Assembly (NCBI RefSeq): GCF_900182665.1
Contig: NZ_FXTL01000012.1
Coordinates: 1 to 64,000, forward strand
DNA from: Propioniciclava tarda
GTDB taxonomy: Bacteria > Actinomycetota > Actinomycetes > Propionibacteriales > Propionibacteriaceae
Reading direction: 5' to 3'
DNA: 64,000 nt
Position numbers and translations under genes: made by a program. Positions 13,890 to 23,540 of the stretch are shown here, piece after piece. The notes under the pieces are model-generated. The model did no database searches and was not told where the DNA came from. It was given only the letters and a program-made list of their open reading frames with translations. The stretch's first letter is position 1; every line of letters begins with the position of its first letter.

Positions 13890-14285
13890 TCAGACCAGAC
13901 GGCGGTAGACCTCATCGACGTCGATGTCGTCATCCCGGGTCAGCATCGCCTCGATGCCGGAGGCGTCCTGGAAGCGCGGGATCAGGTGAACGTGCAGGTG
14001 GAAGACCGACTGCCCGGACACCTCGCCCACGTTCGTGAGGATGTTCATTCCCTGGGCGCCCAGCCGCTCGGTGAGCAGCCGTCCCACGGCCGTGATGGCC
14101 GGTGCCAGGGACGCCAGCACGTCGGCGTCCGCCAGAGCGTCGGAGACGTGCTGGCGCGACACCACCAGCGTGTGGCCGCGCTTGAACGGCGCGATGTCCA
14201 GGAAGGCCACGGCGTCGTCACCGGCGTAGACCTGCCGAGAGGGGATGTCACCCGCCACGATGCGGCAAAACAGGCAGTCGGACAT
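13890..14285 (-). CDS. HIT-family nucleotide hydrolase/transferase
   Basis: 131 residues with the histidine triad FHLHVHLIPR near residue 100 and the N-terminal CLFCRIVAGDIP segment whose two cysteines often join in zinc binding in this subfamily. HIT proteins of this HinT-like type cleave AMP from phosphoramidates; the in vivo substrate is unknown. I chose ATG at 14285 (MSDCLFC) because homologues start there; an upstream in-frame start at 14312 adds an unconvincing nine residues. It lies 76 nt after hisF and may be co-transcribed with it. Confidence 0.9.
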   Translation of the reverse strand: MSDCLFCRIVAGDIPSRQVYAGDDAVAFLDIAPFKRGHTLVVSRQHVSDALADADVLASLAPAITAVGRLLTERLGAQGMNILTNVGEVSGQSVFHLHVHLIPRFQDASGIEAMLTRDDDIDVDEVYRRLV

Positions 14286-14361
14286 GGACTCATCTTTGCA
14301 GGTTGAGACCACCCACGAGATGGTGGTGGATTCGCGACTGTTGTCGGGGGCGAATCCACCT

Positions 14362-15129
14362 TTATCCCAGCCGGACGGGGAAACCGGCTTGGGACAGCGC
14401 CTGCTTGACTCCCGCGATCCGCAGGGTTCCGTAGTGAAAGACGGACGCCGCCAAGACGGCGTCGGCGCCGGCGCGGGCGGCGTCCACGAAGTGCTCGACC
14501 GTGCCCGCCCCGCCGGACGCGATGAGCGGGACGTCCACCACGGCCCGGACCGCCTCGATCATCTCCAAGTCGAAGCCGGAGGTGGTCCCGTCGGCGTCCA
14601 TGGAGTTGAGCAGGATCTCCCCCGCCCCACGATCGACGGCCTCTTTGGCCCACTCGATGGCGTCCAGGCCCGCGGACGTGCGACCGCCGTGGGTGGTGAC
14701 GCCGAAGCCGGACGGCTGCCCGGCCTCGCGCCGGGCGTCCAGGCTCAGCACGACCACCTGGTTGCCGAACCGCGCGGCGATCTCGTCGATGGCTTCCGGA
14801 CGCGTGATCGCGCCCGTGTTGATGCCGATCTTGTCGGCGCCGGTGCGCAGCAGCCGATCGACGTCATCGACCCCCCGGACGCCCCCGCCGACGCAGAGGG
14901 GAATGAAGACCGTCTCGGCCGTCCGGCGCACCATCTCGTAGGTGGTGGCGCGGCCGTCGGAGGAGGCCGAGATGTCCAGGAAGGTGAGCTCGTCGGCCCC
15001 CTCGAGGCCGTATGTGGTGGCCAGTTCCACGGGATCGCCCGCATCGCGCAAGGACCGGAAGTTGATCCCCTTGACCACGCGCCCGTCGTGAACGTCGAGG
15101 CACGGAATCACCCGGATGGCGAGGCTCAT
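14362..15129 (-). CDS. hisF: Imidazole glycerol phosphate synthase, cyclase subunit
   Basis: 255 residues, a single TIM barrel. With HisH it turns PRFAR and ammonia into imidazole glycerol phosphate and AICAR in histidine synthesis. The catalytic aspartates are D12 in [15 protein letters not shown] and D131 in VLSLDARR. Phosphate-binding loops CVGGGVRG and ASGGAG are present. No other his gene is in the window, so hisF is detached from its usual cluster. ATG at 15129 follows TAACCT by 6 nt, suggesting a leaderless mRNA and a promoter of its own. Confidence 0.96.
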   Translation of the reverse strand: MSLAIRVIPCLDVHDGRVVKGINFRSLRDAGDPVELATTYGLEGADELTFLDISASSDGRATTYEMVRRTAETVFIPLCVGGGVRGVDDVDRLLRTGADKIGINTGAITRPEAIDEIAARFGNQVVVLSLDARREAGQPSGFGVTTHGGRTSAGLDAIEWAKEAVDRGAGEILLNSMDADGTTSGFDLEMIEAVRAVVDVPLIASGGAGTVEHFVDAARAGADAVLAASVFHYGTLRIAGVKQALSQAGFPVRLG

Positions 15130-15135
15130 GAGGTT

Positions 15136-15141
15136 AGGTTA
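15136..15141 (-). promoter_or_regulatory. -10 box of hisF (leaderless mRNA)
   Basis: On the minus strand TAACCT, then AACCTC, then the hisF ATG. Spacing 6 nt; no Shine-Dalgarno sequence. Confidence 0.5.
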
Positions 15142-15207
15142 GCGAGCCTCACTCAGCCTCCCGCGCCCGTCCACTACGCTCGCCGCAACGTGGGACCAGG
15201 GGGATGG

Positions 15208-16461
15208 ATGACGCCACGGCTCTCATACCGGACGGCCAGCGCGGCCGGGTTGGCAATTCTGGCCCTGACGGGCTGCACGGCCGGGGCTGCGGTTCCGGCC
15301 GGGCCCACTCCGCCGCAGCCAGCGTCCAGTCCTAGTCCGGCTGCGAAGACGCCGGCCAAGGCCTCGACCAAGCCCTCCGCAGCCAAGCCGTCGGCGACCA
15401 CGTCCGCCACCCCGACAACCCCGGCCGCGCCGCCCGCACCACCGCCCGCCTCGCGGCCTCCGATCACCGGCGCCGATCCGGTGACGATGGCGTTCGCCGG
15501 CGACGTCCACTTCGAGAAAGACAAGCTGCGCGCCGTGGCGGCAGACCCGAACGGGCTGTCGTCCCTCAAGCCTTACCTGTCCCGCGCGGACATCACGGTC
15601 GTGAACCTCGAGACGGCCGTAACGACCCGCGGCACCCCTATTGCGGGCAAGCAGTTCACCTTCAGGGCGCCCGAGTCTGCGCTGACAACGCTGGCCAACG
15701 CCGGAGTCGATGTCGCGGGCATGGCCAACAACCACGGCGCCGACTTCGGACCCGTCGGGCTGGTCGACACCATGAAGGCTCTGCCTGGCGCTCCCCTCAA
15801 GGTCATCGGCATCGGCCAGAACCTCGACCAGGCGCTGTCTCCCGCCACCTTCACCGTCGACGGGGTGAGCATCGCCGTCTTCAACGCCAGCGCGCTGAAG
15901 GAGGAGACGACCAACCTCTTTACCGCGTCCGCGACCAAGCCGGGTGTCGCGGCGCTGGTCAAGCCGTACAAGTCCACCTCGGCCAAGCGGTTCCTCGCCG
16001 CGGTCAAGGACGCCTCCGCCCGCTACGACGTCGTCGTTGCCTTCCTCCATTACGGGGAGGAAGGGCAAACGTGCCCCACTCCGAAGCAGGTCGAGGTCGT
16101 GAACCTGCTCGCGGACGCGGGCGCCGACGCGGTCATCGGGGGCCACAGCCACCGCGTCCAGGCCGGGGGCTGGACCAAGGACACGTACGTGAACTACGGC
16201 CTCGGCAGCTTCACCTGGTGGCTGGTGCCAAGCCAGCCGGCGACCGGCGTGCTGACCATCTCGATCGACAAGCAGCGGGTCGCAGCCAAGCGCGCGGCCG
16301 GCGCGGCGGCGTCCGCGTCGGTCATCACCAAGGAGGACTGGCAGCCGATGCTGATCGGCGCCAGCGGCCTGCCCTCCGTGCCGGACGCCGCGGGCGTCGC
16401 CCGGCTGAACGCCGCTCGCCAGGGCCTGCTGGGCTGTTCGAAGCTCAGTCCGGCGCCGTAG
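15208..16461 (+). CDS. CapA-family lipoprotein (metallophosphoesterase fold)
   Basis: 417 residues. A lipoprotein signal ends in the lipobox LTGC (C23), so the protein should be anchored to the outer face of the membrane. An Ala/Pro/Ser/Thr linker (about 25-90) precedes a PGA_cap/CapA domain (about 93-345). Its motifs are FAGDVHF, VVNLETAV, MANNHGADFG, FLHYGEE and IGGHSHRVQ, which form a calcineurin-like metal site. Homologues include the poly-gamma-glutamate CapA protein, but no capB or capC is nearby, so the substrate is unknown. ATG at 15208 is preceded by GGGGGA. The gene overlaps the convergent antiporter by 17 bp. Confidence 0.88.
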   Translation: MTPRLSYRTASAAGLAILALTGCTAGAAVPAGPTPPQPASSPSPAAKTPAKASTKPSAAKPSATTSATPTTPAAPPAPPPASRPPITGADPVTMAFAGDVHFEKDKLRAVAADPNGLSSLKPYLSRADITVVNLETAVTTRGTPIAGKQFTFRAPESALTTLANAGVDVAGMANNHGADFGPVGLVDTMKALPGAPLKVIGIGQNLDQALSPATFTVDGVSIAVFNASALKEETTNLFTASATKPGVAALVKPYKSTSAKRFLAAVKDASARYDVVVAFLHYGEEGQTCPTPKQVEVVNLLADAGADAVIGGHSHRVQAGGWTKDTYVNYGLGSFTWWLVPSQPATGVLTISIDKQRVAAKRAAGAAASASVITKEDWQPMLIGASGLPSVPDAAGVARLNAARQGLLGCSKLSPAP

Positions 16462-17599
16462 CCGGGACGAGCTTCGGGGCGACGGCGGCCTGCATCCGCG
16501 GCGCCAAGATCGTCACCGCGACGACGGTGACCAGGGCGCCGAGCAGCATCGCGGTGGGCTCGCTGTCGTTGAAGATCCCCAACTGGGTCCCCAAAGCGGC
16601 GGCCCCCACGGGCACTCCCAACTGGGCCGCAGTCGTCAACGCCAACGGCACCGGCTGGCCGGTGAGGGCCAGCAGGCCGTGGACCAGCAGCGCCCCGAAC
16701 CCGAGGGCGAGCCCGAGCGCGATCCCCTGTGGATGCCCGGCCAACGCCCGAAGGTCAAGCGACGAGCCGAGCCACACGAAGAAGATCGGCGCGAAGAAGC
16801 CCTCGCTCAGGGCCAGCATCTGGTTGGCCATGCGTTTGGGCTCCCCCACGGCGGCAACGACGATGCCCATGGCGAAGCCGGACAGCATCACGGAGACGTG
16901 CAGGGCGCCCGCGATCGCGGTGAGGGCGAAGAGCATCACGAGCACCACCCGCAACTCGATCGTGAGCTTCCGCTTCTCGGAGATGTCGTGGACGGTCCTG
17001 CGGCGTCCGGTCTTCTCCGCCCAGTTCAAGAAGAGGTAGAACGCGCCGGCGGTGAGTCCCACGGCCACGGTGCCGAGGGCGGCACGGCCCGCATTCGCCG
17101 GGTCGATCGCGAGCGGCAGCAGCACGATGCAGGCGGTGTCCGCGATGGCGATCTGGGTGAGGAACTCCAGGCCCACGGTCGAGGTGACCTTAACGCCGCC
17201 CAGCACGGGCAGGACCAGTCCTGCCGACGACGAGGCGAGCAGCACCGCGTAGAGCCAGCCATGATCGTCGCCGAACAGGGCCGCGATGCCCAGGCCCACC
17301 GGCACCGCCAGGACGCCCACGGCCGCGGCGCGCAGGGCACCGCGGCCGATGCCCCGCCGGATGGCCGGATCGAGCACCGGCACGTGCGTGCCGGCGACGA
17401 ACATCACCAGGGCGAACCCGATCGCTCCCATGAAGGCCAGCGTCTCGTTGGACGAGTCGAGCACCTCGAGGCCCGTCCGTCCGAGCACGATGCCGACGGC
17501 CAGCTCGCCGATGACCACGGGGATCCGGAATCGGGGCAGGGAGAGCAACGGACCGAGCAGCGCGACCGCGCAGATCAGTGCCAGGACGGCAAAACTCAC
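16445..17599 (-). CDS. Cation:proton antiporter, CPA2 family
   Basis: 384 residues, nearly all membrane: about 12 segments of the Na+/H+ exchanger fold. FRIPVVIGELAVGIVLGRTGLEVL near residue 25-50 matches the N-terminal signature of KefB/GerN-type antiporters. There is no C-terminal RCK/TrkA domain, so ligand gating as in KefC is unlikely. The ion, Na+ or K+, cannot be decided from sequence. GTG start at 17599 has GAAGAAGG upstream. Its 3' end overlaps capA-like gene's 3' end by 17 bp on the opposite strand. Confidence 0.88.
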   Translation of the reverse strand: MSFAVLALICAVALLGPLLSLPRFRIPVVIGELAVGIVLGRTGLEVLDSSNETLAFMGAIGFALVMFVAGTHVPVLDPAIRRGIGRGALRAAAVGVLAVPVGLGIAALFGDDHGWLYAVLLASSSAGLVLPVLGGVKVTSTVGLEFLTQIAIADTACIVLLPLAIDPANAGRAALGTVAVGLTAGAFYLFLNWAEKTGRRRTVHDISEKRKLTIELRVVLVMLFALTAIAGALHVSVMLSGFAMGIVVAAVGEPKRMANQMLALSEGFFAPIFFVWLGSSLDLRALAGHPQGIALGLALGFGALLVHGLLALTGQPVPLALTTAAQLGVPVGAAALGTQLGIFNDSEPTAMLLGALVTVVAVTILAPRMQAAVAPKLVPATAPD

Positions 17600-17697
17600 T
17601 TCGTGGACCTTCTTCGTCGAATGCCCGGACGGGATCGGGTGAGCCTACTCCTGACCGGGCCACAACCCGCTCACCTGCGCCGGCCGAGTGTCGACGC

Positions 17698-17716
17698 CGC
17701 CCCGTAGCGTGGGGCG
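17698..17716 (-). terminator. Weak hairpin after helY
   Basis: CGCCCC at 17698-17703 and GGGGCG at 17711-17716 enclose a 7-nt loop, 6 nt beyond the helY stop. No U-tract follows, so termination is uncertain. Confidence 0.35.
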
Positions 17717-17722
17717 AGGGTC

Positions 17723-20455
17723 TCAGTCGTCTTCGTCGTACGCGGCGGCCACGACGCCGCGCCGCATCCGGACGATCGCCTCGCGAGACGTCTCGCGCAG
17801 CGGGCCGGGGCCCGCTGCGTCCGCGAGTTGGCCGGCCAGGTCGATGACCTGACGGGTCCAGCGGACGAAGTCGCCGGCGGTCAGGTCCGAGCTGTAGAGG
17901 ACGTCGGCGAGCGGCTCCCCGGACGCCCAGGCGAACACCGCCTCGGCGAAGCCGATGTCGGGGTCGCGGCCCTTGTCGAGCTTGTGATCGCGCTCCAGCA
18001 GTCCGACCTCGCGCCACACCGTCCGCAGCGCCGACTGCGCGATCTCGGTGGACCGGTTCGGCATCCGCGCCGGACGCCGCTGATCGCCGCCGCGCGATTC
18101 GTAGATCAGAGTGGACGCCACGGCCGCCAGTTCCGGCGCGGTCAGCTCGTCGAACAGGCCCGCGCGGATGCACTCGGCCGCGACGAGATCGAGTTCGCAG
18201 TAGATGCGGGCGAGGAGGCGTCCGGCCGGGGTCACGGCGCGGCCACCCTCCTCGAGGTAGCCCAGCGCCTCGAGCACTGTGCAGATGCGGTCGAAGCGGG
18301 TCGCGATCGTGTTGGTGCGCTTCTCGGACGCCGCGCGGAGCGTCGCGCTGTCGCGCTCGAGGCGCAGGGCCTGTTCGGCCCAGCGGGCATGCTCCTCGCG
18401 GTCGGGGCAGCCGTGGCACGGATGGCTCTTGAGCTCGTGGCGCAGGTCGGCGATCCGAGCGGCCGTGTCGGCGTCCACCTCACCGCGTCCGGACGCCGTC
18501 GGCGTCAGGTCGACCTCGCGCAGCTTGCTGGAGAACGCCGCGAACAGGTTGCGCCGGTCGGCGGCCTGGCGCGGGTCGAAGTGCTTGGGCACCCGTAGGC
18601 GTCCGGCGACGACCGGCGGAGCGGGGATGTCGGTGATGGTCAACTTCTTGAGCTGACGCTCCGTGGTCATGACCAGCGGCTTCGGGCCCTCGCGGGTGTT
18701 GCCGAGCCCCGGATCGACCACGAGCACCCAGCCCGCGTAGCGCCCGGACGGCACATTGATGATGTCGCCCGGACGCAACTCCAGCAGGGCCGAGAGCGTC
18801 TCCGCCCGGCGGTCGTCCTTGCGCGCCCGGGCCGACGCTGCCTCGAGGCGTCCGATCTCGGCTCGTAGCTCGGCGTACTCGGCGAAGTCACCGCGGTCGC
18901 AGACGGCCTTCGCCCAGGACTCGGCCGCCCGCTCGGTGTTGCGGGCGACCGCCCGAGCCAGGCCCACGACGGAGGCGTCCGACTGGAACTGGGCGAAGGA
19001 CTGCTCCAGCAGCGTGCGGGCGCGCTCGCGTCCGACACTGCCCACGAGATTGACGGCCATGTTGTACGTCGGCGAGAACGACGATCGCAGGGGGTACGTT
19101 CGTCGGGACGCCAGGCCGGCCACCATGCGCGGATCGAAGTTGCGCTGCCACAGCACGACGGCATGCCCCTCGACGTCGATGCCGCGGCGGCCGGCGCGTC
19201 CGGTGAGCTGGGTGTACTCCCCCGGCGTGATGTCGACGTGCGCGTCACCGTTGAACTTGACCAGCTTTTCCAGCACGACCGTGCGGGCGGGCATGTTGAT
19301 GCCCAGTGCGAGCGTCTCGGTCGCGAAGACCACCTTCACGAGGCCGCGGACGAACGCCTCCTCGACGGCCTCCTTGAAGGCGGGCAGCAGCCCGGCGTGG
19401 TGCGCCGCGACGCCTCGGCGCAGCGCCTCGGCGAAGCTGCGATAGCCGAGCGCCTCCAGGTCGTCGTCGCTGAGGGACGCCACGTGTCGCGCCGCGATGT
19501 CGTCGAGCGCGTCGCGCTCGGCGGGGGTGGTGAGCCGAAGCCCCGAGTTCATCAGCTGTCCCACGGCGGCGTCGCAGCCGGCGCGGGAGAAGATGAAGTA
19601 GATCGCGGGCAGCAGCCCCTCGGCGGCGAGTTTCTCGATGGCCCCGTCGCGCCGCGGGACCAGAGTTGGGCGGTCGTTGCCGCGCTTGGCCTGGTTGGCG
19701 TCGATGCGGTCGCGCTGACGGCGTCCGCGACCCCGACGGGAGTCGTCGCGGACGTACTTCGACTCCTCCTTGGCCAGCCGGGTCAGCTCGGGGTTGACCT
19801 CACGTCCGGAGTCCTCGAACAGGTCGTAGATGCGGCGTCCGACCATGACGTGTTGGAACAGCGGCACCGGACGCCGCTCGCTCAGCACGATCGCCACCGC
19901 GCCGCGGACCTCGGCCAGCCAGGCACCAAACTCCTCCGCGTTCGACACGGTGGCGGACAGGGCGATGAGCTGGACGCTCTCGGCGAGCCCGATGATCACC
20001 TCTTCCCAGACCGCGCCGCGGAAGCGGTCGGCGAGGTAGTGGACCTCGTCCATCACCACGAAGCCCAGGCCGTCGAGCGTGCGGGACCGGGCGTAGATCA
20101 TGTTCCGCAGGACCTCGGTCGTCATGACGACCACGGGCGCCTCGCCGTTGAGCGAGGTGTCGCCGGTGAGGAGTCCGACGTTGGCCTCGCCGTAGCGCTC
20201 GACCAGGTCGTGGTACTTCTGGTTCGACAGCGCCTTGATCGGGGTCGTGTAGAAGCACTTGCGTCCGCGCTGCAGGGCCAGGAAGACGGCGAACTCCCCC
20301 GCGACGGTCTTTCCGGCGCCCGTCGGCGCCGCCACCAGGACGCCGGAGCCGGCCTCGATGTGCGCGCAGGCCTCGACCTGATAGTCGTCCAAGGCGAAGT
20401 CGTAGCCCGCGGCGAAGGCGGCGAAGCTGGGTCCCAAAGCGGGGGCGGCACTCAC
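17723..20455 (-). CDS. helY: Ski2/Mtr4-like DEAD/DEAH-box helicase (HelY)
   Basis: 910 residues. Walker A is APTGAGKTVAGE near residue 47; the Walker B box is DEVH in VVMDEVHYLADRFRG; motif VI is QLTGRAGRRG. A C-terminal DSHCT-type domain follows, with CHGCPDREEH resembling a small metal site. The family includes M. tuberculosis HelY and eukaryotic exosome helicases; an RNA-processing role is probable. I chose GTG at 20455 (VSAAPALG) with AGGG 9 nt upstream; the frame opens three codons earlier at 20464. It is last in the tatA-tatC-dagK-helY gene run, an order also seen in mycobacteria and streptomycetes. Confidence 0.92.
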   Translation of the reverse strand: MSAAPALGPSFAAFAAGYDFALDDYQVEACAHIEAGSGVLVAAPTGAGKTVAGEFAVFLALQRGRKCFYTTPIKALSNQKYHDLVERYGEANVGLLTGDTSLNGEAPVVVMTTEVLRNMIYARSRTLDGLGFVVMDEVHYLADRFRGAVWEEVIIGLAESVQLIALSATVSNAEEFGAWLAEVRGAVAIVLSERRPVPLFQHVMVGRRIYDLFEDSGREVNPELTRLAKEESKYVRDDSRRGRGRRQRDRIDANQAKRGNDRPTLVPRRDGAIEKLAAEGLLPAIYFIFSRAGCDAAVGQLMNSGLRLTTPAERDALDDIAARHVASLSDDDLEALGYRSFAEALRRGVAAHHAGLLPAFKEAVEEAFVRGLVKVVFATETLALGINMPARTVVLEKLVKFNGDAHVDITPGEYTQLTGRAGRRGIDVEGHAVVLWQRNFDPRMVAGLASRRTYPLRSSFSPTYNMAVNLVGSVGRERARTLLEQSFAQFQSDASVVGLARAVARNTERAAESWAKAVCDRGDFAEYAELRAEIGRLEAASARARKDDRRAETLSALLELRPGDIINVPSGRYAGWVLVVDPGLGNTREGPKPLVMTTERQLKKLTITDIPAPPVVAGRLRVPKHFDPRQAADRRNLFAAFSSKLREVDLTPTASGRGEVDADTAARIADLRHELKSHPCHGCPDREEHARWAEQALRLERDSATLRAASEKRTNTIATRFDRICTVLEALGYLEEGGRAVTPAGRLLARIYCELDLVAAECIRAGLFDELTAPELAAVASTLIYESRGGDQRRPARMPNRSTEIAQSALRTVWREVGLLERDHKLDKGRDPDIGFAEAVFAWASGEPLADVLYSSDLTAGDFVRWTRQVIDLAGQLADAAGPGPLRETSREAIVRMRRGVVAAAYDEDD

Positions 20456-20477
20456 TTGCCACACCCTAGGGGATCGG

Positions 20478-21413
20478 TCAGGACGGCCAGGCCGGGGCGG
20501 GCGTGTAGAGCCTGATGGCCCCGGGGACGGCGCGGCAGGTGAACGGGGGGCGTCCGAGCTCCTCGCCGTCGGCCATGCCGAACAGGCCGTCGCCGTCGAT
20601 ACCGACCTCGGTGGCGCGCAGGAGCTCGACCGCCGGATGCTTCGCGAACGTGCCGTCGAACAGGCGCGGCAGCAGCTTGATCAGGGTGCCGCGTCCGACC
20701 GGATGGACGATCGTGACATCGAGCAGGCCGTCGCGGACGTCGGCGTCCGGGCAGCCCTTCATGCCGCCGCCGAAGACGCCGGCGTTGCCGACGGCGATGA
20801 GGATCGAGTCCAGCTCGCGGGGGACGCCGTCGATCTCGATGCGGTACGCCAGGGGCTTGAACTTGGCTAGCTCGATGATCACCGAGTACGCGTACGACGG
20901 TGCGCCGAGGCTGATCGGCAGGTGGTTGTTGCGCCAGTTGACCTTCTCGTCGAAGCCGCTGGACAGGATCGAGCCCACCCAGCGCCGCTGGGAGCCGTCG
21001 ACGAGCTCGCCGTCGACGCTCATCAGGTCGAGGTCCTCGGTGTGGCCGGCGGCGATGACTGCCAGCGCCTGGTCCACCGTGGTGGGCAGCCCGACGCCGC
21101 GGCAAAAGTCGTTGCCCGTGCCGGCAGGCACGATGCCGAGCGGCACGCCGCTCTGCGCCGCGGCGTTGAGACCGATGGACGTCATGCCGTCGCCGCCCAT
21201 CATCAGCAGCCCGTCGCTGCCGGACGCCTCCCCGATCACCCTGGACGCCTGCGCGCGGGCGTCCGCGTAGTCGGTGGTGAGCCGGACGGTGACGTCGGCG
21301 TCCGGAAGCAGGCGACCCAACTCCGCGACAACCCTGGGCAGCAGGCGGCGGGCCTTGCCGCGTCCCGACGACGGGTTCACCAGGAGCGTCAGCCGACGCC
21401 GAACCTCCGTCAC
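20478..21413 (-). CDS. Diacylglycerol/lipid kinase family protein
   Basis: 311 residues of the DagK/YegS/sphingosine-kinase fold. RRLTLLVNPSSGRGKA opens the nucleotide-binding domain and GIVPAGTGNDFCRG gives the second glycine-rich motif. The central motif reads MGGDGMTS, with methionine where GGDGT is usual. The C-terminal beta domain has the GNAGVFGGGMKGCPDADVRDG segment. The likely reaction is phosphorylation of diacylglycerol or a related lipid. GTG at 21413 overlaps the tatC stop as GTGA, implying coupling. Upstream in-frame sequence to 21974 is a shadow of tatC. Confidence 0.9.
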   Translation of the reverse strand: MTEVRRRLTLLVNPSSGRGKARRLLPRVVAELGRLLPDADVTVRLTTDYADARAQASRVIGEASGSDGLLMMGGDGMTSIGLNAAAQSGVPLGIVPAGTGNDFCRGVGLPTTVDQALAVIAAGHTEDLDLMSVDGELVDGSQRRWVGSILSSGFDEKVNWRNNHLPISLGAPSYAYSVIIELAKFKPLAYRIEIDGVPRELDSILIAVGNAGVFGGGMKGCPDADVRDGLLDVTIVHPVGRGTLIKLLPRLFDGTFAKHPAVELLRATEVGIDGDGLFGMADGEELGRPPFTCRAVPGAIRLYTPAPAWPS

Positions 21414-22258
21414 GGAGTCAACGCCCGGCGCTCGGCGTCCGCCTTCTCTTCGGCCGCGATCTTGCGGGCGCGGCGCTTGTCGTTGGCGTGGCAAAGCGCC
21501 TCGGCGATCAAGAACAGCAGCATCATCGGGATGGCCAAGGCCAACATCGAGAACGGATCGGCGCCGGGCGTGGCCGCCGCGCCGAAGACGAACGTGCCGA
21601 AAATGACGCCTGTCCGGGCCTTCTTCAGCATCGCGCCGGAGATGATGCCCACCAGGTTCAACGCGACCACGAACACGGGAACCAGGAACCCGATGCCGAA
21701 GACGACCATCAGCTGGAGCAGCAGACTCAGGTAGTTGTTGACGCGGAGCATGTTCAAGATGCCGAGATTGTCGGGGGTGAACTGCAGCATGACGATGATG
21801 CCTTGAGGCATCACCCAATAGGCAACGAGGCAGCCGAAGATGAAGAGGGGGGCCGCGACGGCAATGAAGGACAGCGCAATGCGCTTCTCCTTCTGCAACA
21901 GTGCGGGAACGATATACGCCCACGCCTGGTAGAGCCAGAAGGGACTCGTCAGGACGAGTCCACCGACGAGACACAGTTGGAGGATCAGGAAGAAGCCTTG
22001 GGTGTAGTCCTCCATGGTCAACACTGTGTTGATGTTCGGGTTCGTCTGTTTGAGAACATCCCGAGCCATCATCAGCGGGCCAACCATCAGGTTGAACAGC
22101 GGACGCCAGAAGAACGCGACTCCGATCATGCCCGCGATGATCGCGAGCGCGGACACCACCACCCGATAACGGAACTCGCGGAGATGGTCCGCGAGGGACA
22201 TGACACCGTCAGCCGGGACCTTGGGGGGCTTGAGCCAGCCCAGGTTCAGCCGGGCCAT
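21410..22258 (-). CDS. tatC: Sec-independent protein translocase TatC
   Basis: 282 residues with six membrane segments. MSLADHLREFRYRVVVSALA is the conserved N-terminal TatC signature that contacts twin-arginine signal peptides. The protein forms the receptor core of the Tat export system with TatA. A charged C-terminal tail (KRRARKIAAEEKADAERR) is typical of actinobacteria. Starts 7 nt after tatA ends. Confidence 0.96.
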   Translation of the reverse strand: MARLNLGWLKPPKVPADGVMSLADHLREFRYRVVVSALAIIAGMIGVAFFWRPLFNLMVGPLMMARDVLKQTNPNINTVLTMEDYTQGFFLILQLCLVGGLVLTSPFWLYQAWAYIVPALLQKEKRIALSFIAVAAPLFIFGCLVAYWVMPQGIIVMLQFTPDNLGILNMLRVNNYLSLLLQLMVVFGIGFLVPVFVVALNLVGIISGAMLKKARTGVIFGTFVFGAAATPGADPFSMLALAIPMMLLFLIAEALCHANDKRRARKIAAEEKADAERRALTP

Positions 22259-22265
22259 AGGTCAG

Positions 22266-22499
22266 CTAGGCCGAGACGTCGGGCTTCTTCGGCGGATCGA
22301 CCAGCTCGGCGTCGTGCACGATGCTCGCCTCGGCGTCCGCGCGTGCCTTGTCGGCCTTGCTCTGGATCTGCGACTCCTCCTTGAACTCGCGGATCGCCTT
22401 GCCAGCGTTCTTACCGAAGCCGGAGATCTTCGTCCCGCCGAACAGGATGAGAGCGACGACGGCGAGAATGACCCATTCCCAGCCACCTAGGTTCGGCAT
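22266..22499 (-). CDS. tatA: Twin-arginine translocase subunit TatA
   Basis: 77 residues. One N-terminal membrane segment (WEWVILAVVALILFGGTKI) is followed by the FGKNAG hinge and an amphipathic helix (KAIREFKEE), then a charged tail. TatA forms the pore of the Tat system. ATG at 22499 has GAAGGAG 6 nt upstream, one of the few strong Shine-Dalgarno sequences here, which rules out the longer frame to 22553. A 96-nt gap separates it from pafC. Confidence 0.95.
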   Translation of the reverse strand: MPNLGGWEWVILAVVALILFGGTKISGFGKNAGKAIREFKEESQIQSKADKARADAEASIVHDAELVDPPKKPDVSA

Positions 22500-22595
22500 G
22501 CTTTGCTCCTTCGAGATCGACGCTGTGCCCGCATCAGTGTAGATGCACGGCACAGGGTAGCCGCCCCACGAAGCGCCGCCACCCCTCAGCGCGCG

Positions 22596-23540
22596 CTAAG
22601 ACTCGTACAGGTCGAGTGCCTCGCGGGCCACCTCCGCAGCGGACGCCGCCGCCGCGGGCGGCTCGACCCGCAGCACCGCCGGCCCGAGGCGCAGCAGCAG
22701 GCGCCGCAGCCAGGCGGGGTCCGCGACCAGCAGCGTGACACTCACCACGCCGTCAGGCTTGATGACGGCCGAGCGGATGGGGTGATATTCCGTGACCCAG
22801 CGAGCCTCGGGGGCGAGCTCCAGCGTCACTTCGACGGCGTCCTGCCGATGATCCAGCCAGCCGCCCGCCGGGCTCGGCGGAGCCCCGTGGTCCGACACCG
22901 GCCGGTCGGTGGGCGTCACGGCGACGATCCTGTCGAGCCGGAAGCTTCGCCAGGCACCCCGTTCGTGGCTCCACGCGTCCAGGTAGGCGTAGCCATCTCG
23001 GACGACGATGCGTTCCGGGTCCACGAGCGGCCTGGTCGCGACTCCGCGTGACGGCCCGTGGTAGTCCAGGCGGACGGCCACGCCGCGAGCCAGCGCAGCT
23101 GCCAGGGCGTCCCTGGTCTCGTCCTCTCCCCCGGCCAACCGGACGCCGACGCGCGCCTCGGTGCCGATCACGGCTTCCAGCTTGACCAGGGCGGACTGGA
23201 CCGCCGTCTTCAGGCCCGAGTCGCCCAGCTCCAGCAGCGCCCGCAGGGCGACCGCCAGCGACATGGCCTCGTCCAGGGTGAACCGGACCGGGCGCGCGAG
23301 GAACCCGGCGTTCGAGAGCCGGATGCGTCCGTGGAGCTCGACCGCGTCCATGTCGATCTCGATGAGGTCGCCAGGCAGGCCGCCCGGGAGGCCGCAGTAC
23401 CAGAGCACTTTGAGGTCCGCGACCAGCTGCCTCGGGGTGGTGTTGAACAACGCTGCGGTCACCCGGACGTCGGCGTCCGGATGCTGCTGCAGGTAGGGAA
23501 CGAGGGCCAACAGTCGGGCCACCTGGTCGGCTGACGTCAC
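22596..23540 (-). CDS. pafC: WYL-domain transcription regulator PafC
   Basis: 314 residues. An N-terminal winged-helix segment (residues about 5-60) precedes a WYL domain (about 130-235, with RDGYAYLDAWSHERGAWRSFRLDRI) and a C-terminal WCX extension. PafB and PafC form a complex that activates DNA-damage genes independently of LexA in mycobacteria. GTG at 23540 overlaps the pafB stop (GTGA), so the two are translationally coupled as expected for a heteromer. Confidence 0.9.
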   Translation of the reverse strand: MTSADQVARLLALVPYLQQHPDADVRVTAALFNTTPRQLVADLKVLWYCGLPGGLPGDLIEIDMDAVELHGRIRLSNAGFLARPVRFTLDEAMSLAVALRALLELGDSGLKTAVQSALVKLEAVIGTEARVGVRLAGGEDETRDALAAALARGVAVRLDYHGPSRGVATRPLVDPERIVVRDGYAYLDAWSHERGAWRSFRLDRIVAVTPTDRPVSDHGAPPSPAGGWLDHRQDAVEVTLELAPEARWVTEYHPIRSAVIKPDGVVSVTLLVADPAWLRRLLLRLGPAVLRVEPPAAAASAAEVAREALDLYES

